Shown here in pieces: positions 58,155 to 64,000 of a stretch of DNA of 64,000 nucleotides (positions are counted from its first letter, which is position 1; the number at the start of each line of letters is the position of its first letter). Source of the DNA: CAZQVA01 sp964596685 (GTDB taxonomy: Bacteria; Chlamydiota; Chlamydiia; Chlamydiales; VFKH01); contig CAZQVA010000005.1 of NCBI GenBank assembly GCA_964596685.1, positions 28,975 through 92,974 of the forward strand, in the 5' to 3' direction. The notes beneath the pieces are model-generated. The model saw only the letters and a program-made list of their open reading frames with translations. It ran no database searches and had not been told where the DNA came from. Position numbers and translations under genes: made by a program.

Positions 58155-61031
58155 ATGTTAAATCTCTTTAAAAAAGTTTTCGGAACCTCACAAGAACGCC
58201 GTGTCAAACGCTATTTTCGCCTTGTTAAGGAGATTAATGAGTGGGACGAGAGGCTCCAAGGATTGACTGCAGAGCAGTTAAGAAGTAAAACTGATGAGTT
58301 TAAGAGCCGTTTCGCAAAAGGTGAGACGCTTGATCAGTTGTTGCCTGAAGCTTACGCAGTCTGTAAAGGCATTTGTCGCCATCTGTGCGGAACAACAATT
58401 GACCTCATGGGGTATCCTCGTCAGTGGGATATGGTGCCTCACGACGTGCAGCTTGTTGGTGCGATAGCAATGCACCAAGGAAGTATTGCTGAGATGCAAA
58501 CAGGTGAGGGTAAGACGCTAACAGCGACGATGCCGCTTTACCTGAATGCGCTAACGGGCAAACCTGTTCACCTGGTCACGGTGAATGACTATCTTGCGAT
58601 GCGCGACTGCGCCTGGATGGGCTCCATTTTCCGCGCCCTTGGATTGACCACAGGTGTATTAACGGGGGAAACTCCTCCCCATATGCGGCGCTCCATCTAC
58701 CAGTCTGATATTGTCTATGGCACCGCTTCTGAATTTGGTTTTGACTATCTGAGGGATAACTCCATGGCAATGAGCCAGGAGGAGCAAGTACAGCGTGGAT
58801 ATTATTTTTCTCTTATCGACGAAATCGACTCCATTTTAATTGATGAAGCGCGTACCCCCTTGATTATTTCAGGTCCCTCTTCCGTCAGTCGTCAAATGTA
58901 TGAGGAGTTGCGCGATCCCGTTGCAACACTTGTAAAATTACAGCGCGATTTCTGCAATCAACTTGCATCAGAAGCGAAGCGTTTAATGAGTGGCTCTGAA
59001 GAAGATCAAAAGAATGGTATTCGCAAATTGTGGCTCATTGAAAAAGGAATGCCTTTTCATCCGCAGCTACGCCGCTATTGCGAAGATCAAGAGATTAAAG
59101 AGAAGATCGATCAGCTCGACCTCTTTTTTCACGGCGATCAAAATAAGCAAGCGCGCATTGATGAATTGGCGCAGCTCTATATTATCGTCGATCAAAAAGC
59201 GAATGAATTTGAAGTCACAGATCGAGGGATCCATGCATGGGCATCGCAGGCCGGTGGAGTTGCCGAAGATTTTATCATGCTCGATTTGGTAGATGAATAT
59301 AATAAGATCGATCAAGAGTATGGTGCGGACGAACAAAAAGCGATGGAGCGCAAAGCTCTCGTTTCTGAAAATGATGCCTTGCGCAAAGAACGCGCGCACA
59401 ACATGCGTCAAATGCTGCGTGCACACTTGTTAATGGAGCGCGATGTTGACTACATCATCCAGGATGGTAAGATCGTTATTATTGATGAAAATACAGGGCG
59501 TTCACAACCTGGACGTCGTTTTTCTGATGGACTGCATCAAGCGATTGAAGCCAAAGAAAATGTAGAGATTCAAAAAGAAACTCAGACCTATGCAACAATT
59601 ACTTTGCAAAATTATTTTCGCATGTATGAAAAGCTTGCAGGTATGACAGGAACGGCCATTACTGAAGCGAATGAATTTAAGGAGATCTATTCCTTAGAAG
59701 TTCTCTCTATCCCTACGCATCGCCCCTCAAAACGCCTCGACCACGAAGATCTTGTCTTTATGACGGAGCGTGAAAAGTATGCTGCCATGTTAAAAGATAT
59801 TCAAAAGTTACATGAGCAAGGACGTCCCGTACTTATCGGTACAGAATCCGTTGATATTTCTGAAAAACTTGCGCGCATTTTGCGGCAATATCGTCTCGAT
59901 CATGTCGTATTAAATGCTAAACAGAATCAGAATGAAGCGGAAATCATTTCAGTCGCTGGTGAAAAGGGAGCCATTACTGTTGCCACTAACATGGCTGGTC
60001 GAGGAACTGATATTAAGTTAGGAGTAGGTGTCGCTGAATTAGGTGGACTTGCGGTGATTGGTTCTACACGCCATCCTTCGCGCCGTATTGATAGGCAGTT
60101 AAGAGGGCGTTGTGCTCGCCTTGGTGATCCGGGTAGCACGCAATTTTATCTTTCCTTTGAAGATCAGCTGATGCGTTTTTTTACGTCCCCTCGTTTGACA
60201 GCAATGTTAAAGCGCTTTCGCCCGCCAGAAGGGGAACCTATTTCTGCGGGGATCTTAACTCGTTCGATTGAAACAGCACAAAAGCGTATTGAGCAGCGCA
60301 ATTATACGATGCGTAAACATACGCTTGAGTATGACAATGTGATGAACCAACAGCGTCAAGAAATCTATGCATTCCGCAATGAATTATTGCGCACAGAAGG
60401 TATTCAAAGCGTTGTTGAAGACCTTTTGACGATTTTTTTGGAAAAAGCTGTTGTGCGTTTCTTTCAAAGTCGTTCCGAGGAAAATGGGTGGGATGCTCAA
60501 GGATTTGTGAAGACACTGACAGAGCATTTCCCTGTTTCATTCTCTTTGGATGAGTTTGATGATGATCATGAGACGATAGAAGATATCTTTAACCGCGCTT
60601 ATAGAAAACTCTTGCACGCCTTTGAGCAGAAATTACAGATGCAGCATCAAGCTCTGCAAGGGGTTTTACAGAATCCACAGGCTGCTGCTGACCATGCTTT
60701 GCGCCATGTGATTCTTGTGAATTTAGATACGATCTGGCAAGAACACTTGTTGTCGATGGATCATTTGCGTCAGGAAGTCTCACTGCGCGCTGTCGCTCAA
60801 AAGGATCCTTTAGTAGAATTTAAGCGAGAAGCTTTTGTGCTTTTTGACGCCGTTGGGGAAAAGCTGCGCAGTCGCCTATTGCGGTTGCTTTTCAATGTAC
60901 AATTGAGTGCATCGCCGCAAAGTCCTTCCTCTGCAGCGGGCTTCAACCCTCCTAATGCAACACAGATGCGCCTTGAGAGACGTTCTCTTGTGGATGAGAT
61001 GGAGTCCCAAGGGCCTCAAGAGGGCGCATAA
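58155..61031 (+). CDS. secA: preprotein translocase ATPase SecA
   Basis: SecA drives Sec-dependent protein export through SecYEG. The Met at 58155 gives 958 aa beginning MLNLFKKVFGTSQERRVKRY, as in chlamydial SecA; the frame upstream to 58011 overlaps the previous gene and lacks family sequence. Walker A is MQTGEGKTLTATM, Walker B is LIDEIDSILIDEARTP. ENTGRSQPGRRFSDGLHQAI, GMTGTA and ATNMAGRGTDIKLG complete the motor motifs, followed by RQLRGRCARLGDPG. The C-terminus ends without the Cys-rich zinc-binding tail that recruits SecB, consistent with a lack of SecB. Confidence 0.97.
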   Translation: MLNLFKKVFGTSQERRVKRYFRLVKEINEWDERLQGLTAEQLRSKTDEFKSRFAKGETLDQLLPEAYAVCKGICRHLCGTTIDLMGYPRQWDMVPHDVQLVGAIAMHQGSIAEMQTGEGKTLTATMPLYLNALTGKPVHLVTVNDYLAMRDCAWMGSIFRALGLTTGVLTGETPPHMRRSIYQSDIVYGTASEFGFDYLRDNSMAMSQEEQVQRGYYFSLIDEIDSILIDEARTPLIISGPSSVSRQMYEELRDPVATLVKLQRDFCNQLASEAKRLMSGSEEDQKNGIRKLWLIEKGMPFHPQLRRYCEDQEIKEKIDQLDLFFHGDQNKQARIDELAQLYIIVDQKANEFEVTDRGIHAWASQAGGVAEDFIMLDLVDEYNKIDQEYGADEQKAMERKALVSENDALRKERAHNMRQMLRAHLLMERDVDYIIQDGKIVIIDENTGRSQPGRRFSDGLHQAIEAKENVEIQKETQTYATITLQNYFRMYEKLAGMTGTAITEANEFKEIYSLEVLSIPTHRPSKRLDHEDLVFMTEREKYAAMLKDIQKLHEQGRPVLIGTESVDISEKLARILRQYRLDHVVLNAKQNQNEAEIISVAGEKGAITVATNMAGRGTDIKLGVGVAELGGLAVIGSTRHPSRRIDRQLRGRCARLGDPGSTQFYLSFEDQLMRFFTSPRLTAMLKRFRPPEGEPISAGILTRSIETAQKRIEQRNYTMRKHTLEYDNVMNQQRQEIYAFRNELLRTEGIQSVVEDLLTIFLEKAVVRFFQSRSEENGWDAQGFVKTLTEHFPVSFSLDEFDDDHETIEDIFNRAYRKLLHAFEQKLQMQHQALQGVLQNPQAAADHALRHVILVNLDTIWQEHLLSMDHLRQEVSLRAVAQKDPLVEFKREAFVLFDAVGEKLRSRLLRLLFNVQLSASPQSPSSAAGFNPPNATQMRLERRSLVDEMESQGPQEGA

Positions 61032-61040
61032 AACAACATA

Positions 61041-61078
61041 GCGCGTTTTTTGCAAAAAACCCATTGCAAAAAACGCGC
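61041..61078. repeat. perfect 15-bp inverted repeat after secA
   Basis: GCGCGTTTTTTGCAA (61041-61055) and TTGCAAAAAACGCGC (61064-61078) surround an 8-base loop. It starts 10 bases after the secA stop. No T-run follows, so it may be a transcript-stabilising or bidirectional terminator structure rather than a classic intrinsic terminator. Confidence 0.8.
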
Positions 61079-61112
61079 AAGATTGACTATGATATCCCCA
61101 TCGCTTCAATAA

Positions 61113-61184
61113 GCGGGCGTAGCTCAGCGGTAGAGCATCACGTTGCCAACGTGAGGGTCGTGAGTTCGAACCTCATCGCCCGCT
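61113..61184 (+). tRNA. tRNA-Gly (anticodon GCC)
   Basis: GCGGGCG (61113) pairs with CGCCCGC (61177-61183), followed by discriminator T. The D arm is AGCTCAGCGGTAGAGC, the anticodon arm CACGTTGCCAACGTG with GCC, and the T arm GTGAGTTCGAACCTCAT. The 72-base gene does not encode CCA. Confidence 0.97.
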
Positions 61185-61250
61185 TTCTTTGTTAATTACT
61201 CATGTGTCGCACTAGATATGAGTTCACGTTATAACTTCGGGAGTATTCTC

Positions 61251-62420
61251 GTGACAACTTCATCCAAATCAACACATTTCGAAGACGATAAAATTGTCGT
61301 CGAATTGGCACACCAACCACAATCTAGAGTCGAGGCAACTGTCACTGTACGTGCAAGTTGGATGCCAGAGCTTGCTAAAGCTGCATACGATAAAGTGCGC
61401 AAGCAAGTTTCTCTGCCAGGTTTCCGTAAAGGGAAGGTTCCTGCCGCTTTGATCGAAAAACAATTCGGCAAAGCTATTGAGCAAGAATGGAAAGATATCG
61501 TTTGTGAATCTGCTCTTATGCATGCGATTTCTCTAACAGGTGTTCAAGCGGTGCGCTTTGAGTTGGGCCGTCATCTTTCAGTTCATCCAAAGCATCTGAC
61601 ATCGCGCGATGAAGAAGCTGTTATCGTTTATACCTTTGATGTCATTCCTGCAGCTATTGAGATTGAACCGAAAAAGCTAACCGTCGAGTTACCTGAAAAG
61701 AAAGCTGTGGATGCAGCCATGATCGAAGAACAGATCAATGCAATGCGCACAACCTATGCTCGCATGGCGCGTCAAGGCGAAGATCAGGCAAATGTTGAAC
61801 CATTGACTGATGAAGAGTTGTGCAAGTTCTTATCCGTTGAAAATTTAGATCCTATCCGTAAAGAAGTCGAAAAGATGATGCAGAATCGTTTCGATGTCGA
61901 ATGGACACAGGAGCGTTCTGGAAGAGTTTTACAAGCTTTGTTCGATGAGTATCCCTTAGATTTACCAAAGAGCCTAGAAGAGGCATCCTTTAAGCAGTAT
62001 TCTGCTATTGTTGGCTACCGCTTAGAGAGATTTTACGGAATTGATACAAAAAGTAAGACATTTGCAGAACAAAAAACTGAATTGCAAAAGCAATCGCATG
62101 ATCGTCTGCGCGCCTATTTTACACTTGTTGGATATGCAACGAAACATGGTTTAGAGCCTAATGAACAAGATATTGCCAAGGGCATCAATGAGTTCTGCAG
62201 CTTTATTCGCCAAGAGGAGTTTGCTAGCCAAGTGGAATTCCTGCGCTCTGTTCAGATCGGTGATTTCTGCAAGGTTAATCTCTTAATCGACCGTGCGGTT
62301 GAAGATCTTCTTACAAAAGTAAAAGTTAAAGAGAGTTCTGCTGCAAGTATAACTGAAAAAGAGCCTCTTGAAGAAAAAGAAAAGGAATGTTGCGGTCGTA
62401 ACTGCCACTCCTGTGAGTAA
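61251..62420 (+). CDS. tig: trigger factor lacking the PPIase domain, with Cys-rich tail
   Basis: Trigger factor binds nascent chains at the ribosome exit. The ribosome-docking signature LPGFRKGKVPAALIEKQFG is present at the N-terminal domain. After about residue 180 the expected FKBP-type domain of ~100 residues is absent: the sequence goes from a short linker (ARMARQGEDQANVEPL) straight into the helical C-terminal chaperone arms (DPIRKEVEKMMQNRFDVEW onwards). The GTG at 61251, with CGGGAG 7 bases upstream, gives 389 aa; an ATG at 61218 is an alternative that would make 400. The end KECCGRNCHSCE could bind metal. Confidence 0.88.
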   Translation: MTTSSKSTHFEDDKIVVELAHQPQSRVEATVTVRASWMPELAKAAYDKVRKQVSLPGFRKGKVPAALIEKQFGKAIEQEWKDIVCESALMHAISLTGVQAVRFELGRHLSVHPKHLTSRDEEAVIVYTFDVIPAAIEIEPKKLTVELPEKKAVDAAMIEEQINAMRTTYARMARQGEDQANVEPLTDEELCKFLSVENLDPIRKEVEKMMQNRFDVEWTQERSGRVLQALFDEYPLDLPKSLEEASFKQYSAIVGYRLERFYGIDTKSKTFAEQKTELQKQSHDRLRAYFTLVGYATKHGLEPNEQDIAKGINEFCSFIRQEEFASQVEFLRSVQIGDFCKVNLLIDRAVEDLLTKVKVKESSAASITEKEPLEEKEKECCGRNCHSCE

Positions 62421-62430
62421 GAAAAATTGA

Positions 62431-62480
62431 TTGACACTCTCCTTATGAATGATTTAAATTAAAATTATTCATAAGGAGGT
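62431..62480 (+). promoter_or_regulatory. promoter with overlapping dyad before the DUF4383 gene
   Basis: TTGACA (62431-62436) and TAAATT (62455-62460) are spaced 18 bases. A dyad, CTCCTTATGAATGATT (62439-62454) with AATTATTCATAAGGAG (62463-62478), one mismatch in 16, surrounds the -10 and includes the GGAGG ribosome site at 62475-62479. The layout suggests an operator; a hairpin hiding the ribosome site is an alternative. Confidence 0.6.
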
Positions 62481-62483
62481 GTC

Positions 62484-62915
62484 ATGGACACTTGTTATCA
62501 AAAATCGCCAGCGCAGTCTGCTCTATTAAATACTTTTGGAGTAATTTATGCAGCTGTGTTCATTATTTCTGGGGTGTTGGGATTCTTTCCACAATTCGCT
62601 CCAGATCATGTTCTTTTCCACGTTTTCAAAATTGACCCCATACATGCATTAGTCCATATTACCACGGGATTGATTGCCTTATGGTCCGTAGGTGCAAGTA
62701 CGCGTGCCGTCCAAATTTTCTTCCGATGGTTTGGAGTCATCTATGCAATTATCGCGATTGTTGGATTTTGGTACGGAGATGCCCCTATCCTGGGCGTTCT
62801 ATTGAATAACGTTGAAGATGCGTGGCTTCATTTGATCGCTGCAATTATCGCTTTAATCTTAGGATTCTGTACGTGCTGCCATCACTCTAAGAAGGAAATT
62901 GCACCTAAGCAATAG
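62484..62915 (+). CDS. membrane protein, DUF4383-like
   Basis: This 143-aa inner-membrane protein has four hydrophobic helices, at ~17-37 (FGVIYAAVFIISGVLGFFP), ~53-70 (HALVHITTGLIALWSVG), ~82-98 (FGVIYAIIAIVGFWYG) and ~112-130 (WLHLIAAIIALILGFC). The NxxHxxxG-like IHALVHITTGLIAL and the D.W.H....I segment match DUF4383. A short cytoplasmic tail CTCCHHSKKE has Cys/His residues. The ribosome site AAGGAGG lies close to the ATG. The function is unknown; it has its own promoter with a likely operator. Confidence 0.88.
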   Translation: MDTCYQKSPAQSALLNTFGVIYAAVFIISGVLGFFPQFAPDHVLFHVFKIDPIHALVHITTGLIALWSVGASTRAVQIFFRWFGVIYAIIAIVGFWYGDAPILGVLLNNVEDAWLHLIAAIIALILGFCTCCHHSKKEIAPKQ

Positions 62916-62927
62916 ATCACGTTAAAA

Positions 62928-63875
62928 TTAACGCACAAATTTGAGACTATGTAAGAGAGCCTGATGACGGATCGATTGTTCGACCGTTGTTGGGCTCTCG
63001 CATTTTTTACTTTGAAAGTGCTCAAGATTGAGCAAAGTCACTCCAGGTGTTTTACCTACTTGAGGATCTACATTCCGCGGCATACTTAAGTCAAAGATCA
63101 GTTGTTGGTCTAAAAAGGGGGACTTGAGCTGTTTTTGATGCGCTTCTTTAGGCTGCAATAGATAAGAAGATGCTTTCGTAGCAACAATGACGACAGGATA
63201 TTGATTCCATCGCTCATGTTCCTCCCATCCCATATTAGCATTTTGCGTATGACTCCTGTTGCACATCACAAGATCTTGTATACCTGCTTGCTGGAGGTGT
63301 GAAAAGATTTTTCTATTAATTGCCGAGGCCCCTATGAATAGAACAGGAAGTGGCCGCATCAAATCGAACATCGTCTGCATGCGGCAGAGAACCTGCTGTT
63401 CAAGAGAATCCATATGGGGAGAAAGTTTGAAATCATTGCGGATTTTTTTAGCAATGGCTAAGGATTTTTGAAAGAGAAAGTGCAGCTCTTTGGGAAGGAT
63501 CATCCTCTGGTGCTGTCTAGTGTAGGCCTCTTTTACTTGCCCCTGGATCTCTGTTTCACCAAAAATTGCACTATCAAGGCCAGCTGTGACGCGACATAGA
63601 TGGGCTAGGCAATCGACAGAAAAATAGGAATAAAGGTGATGTTCAAAAGATTCCGGAATGTATGCTCTGAGTTGGTGTAGAAAATAAGAATGTGTTTCAG
63701 CTAAGTCTTGTGAATGGAAATATAATTCAGTCCTGTTACAAGTGGAGAGTAAGACATAGGAGTGAGGGGCATGTGATATCGTAGGAGAAAATATCTCTAG
63801 ACTAGCTTTCGCAAGGGATTCTCTCAATTGCAGATGCGCAGTCTTATGGTTAATACCAAGGACGCCTATTTTCAT
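62928..63875 (-). CDS. hemA: glutamyl-tRNA reductase, short chlamydial type
   Basis: HemA reduces Glu-tRNA to glutamate-1-semialdehyde, the first committed step of heme synthesis. The catalytic Cys lies in LLSTCNRTELY (C46); LGINHKTAHLQLRE and GLDSAIFGETEIQGQVKEAY are conserved blocks, and VLFIGASAINRKIFSHLQQAG is the NADPH site. At 315 aa it lacks most of the C-terminal dimerisation domain of the ~420-aa enzyme, as in Chlamydia. The NADPH loop reads GASAIN rather than GAGEMG. The gene is convergent with the DUF4383 gene. Confidence 0.92.
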   Translation of the reverse strand: MKIGVLGINHKTAHLQLRESLAKASLEIFSPTISHAPHSYVLLSTCNRTELYFHSQDLAETHSYFLHQLRAYIPESFEHHLYSYFSVDCLAHLCRVTAGLDSAIFGETEIQGQVKEAYTRQHQRMILPKELHFLFQKSLAIAKKIRNDFKLSPHMDSLEQQVLCRMQTMFDLMRPLPVLFIGASAINRKIFSHLQQAGIQDLVMCNRSHTQNANMGWEEHERWNQYPVVIVATKASSYLLQPKEAHQKQLKSPFLDQQLIFDLSMPRNVDPQVGKTPGVTLLNLEHFQSKKCESPTTVEQSIRHQALLHSLKFVR

Positions 63876-63947
63876 TCATCTTCCTTTGAAACGCTATCTA
63901 CAACAAAGGTAGCATATGAATTTTTTGAGATTTTGGTCAATCCTTTT

Positions 63948-63978
63948 TATACCCATCCCACCTGAAGAATTGGTTTTA
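63948..63978 (+). repeat. TATACCCAT repeat, half copy near window end
   Basis: TATACCCATCCCACCTGAAG followed by AATTGGTTTTA repeats the left arm and loop of the 50177-50222 hairpin (in minus orientation) and then stops matching. It lies upstream of hemA. Confidence 0.85.
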
Positions 63979-64000
63979 GACAGAAGAGAAAGCCCCGGGC

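Noticed and set aside
61041..61078. Classic intrinsic terminator for secA
   Set aside because: The hairpin is perfect but lacks a following T-run on either strand, so it is listed as an inverted repeat only.

Overview
The window reads as chromosomal DNA of an environmental (non-Chlamydia) member of the phylum Chlamydiae, probably a protist-associated lineage. The assignment is an inference. It rests on a SecA with a chlamydial-type N-terminus, a short HemA lacking the usual C-terminal domain, a GcsH without the rest of the glycine cleavage system, a compact aroA-aroK-aroC cluster, and eukaryote-like proteins (F-box-like/LRR protein, Ser/Thr kinase, very large helical proteins) that are typical of intracellular effectors. 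There is no rRNA, CRISPR array, phage or complete insertion sequence. One 100-N scaffold gap (20206-20305) sits inside a tandem repeat.

Layout. 1-3.1 kb: the 3' end of a UDP-glucose 4-epimerase gene and overlapping shikimate genes aroA, aroK, aroC. 3.1-8.7 kb: adk with a possible signal peptide, an exported nucleoside hydrolase coupled to a FAD monooxygenase, and on the minus strand a CysJ-like reductase, trxA and lpxI. 8.7-12.3 kb: repeat-bearing intergenic DNA, a 508-aa unknown protein, an F-box-like/LRR protein and a ComF-like gene. 12.3-19.4 kb: a tightly overlapped minus-strand envelope operon (PpiD/SurA-N-like protein, gcsH, giant AsmA-like protein) that continues into comF and the LRR gene. 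19.4-20.4 kb: a MITE-like element, 304-bp tandem repeats and the gap. 20.4-24.6 kb: a probable inorganic-carbon module (DUF378 protein, beta-carbonic anhydrase, two SulP transporters). 24.6-33.3 kb: an SDR/DUF2867/PilZ fusion, a 1506-aa protein with an N-terminal nucleotidyltransferase signature, a YjdM-like protein, and an archaeal-type aspartyl-tRNA synthetase fused to a YbaK-like editing domain. 33.3-42.6 kb: a small lysine-rich double-glycine peptide, an SH3 protein, typA, acpS, an Rpn-type nuclease, hsp20, and the rsmI-like/holA/lgt cluster. 42.6-53.6 kb: a second MITE copy, a 617-aa unknown protein, a dicarboxylate/amino-acid symporter, a LysM protein, a photolyase operon, a kinase, putP and yidD. 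53.6-64 kb: an MFS exporter, an unusual hisS, a methyltransferase, tRNA-Ser(GGA), a second tiny double-glycine peptide, secA, tRNA-Gly(GCC), a shortened trigger factor, a DUF4383 protein and hemA.

The core genes serve aromatic amino-acid synthesis, lipid A and lipoprotein biogenesis, protein export and folding, translation and tetrapyrrole synthesis. The most notable accessory signals are (i) two short peptides at 33722 and 57491 that share a lysine-rich leader ending in Gly-Gly, (ii) the AspRS-YbaK fusion, (iii) the 1506-aa nucleotidyltransferase-like protein, (iv) the PilZ fusion, and (v) at least three families of palindromic dispersed repeats, one of which supplies the last codons of holA.
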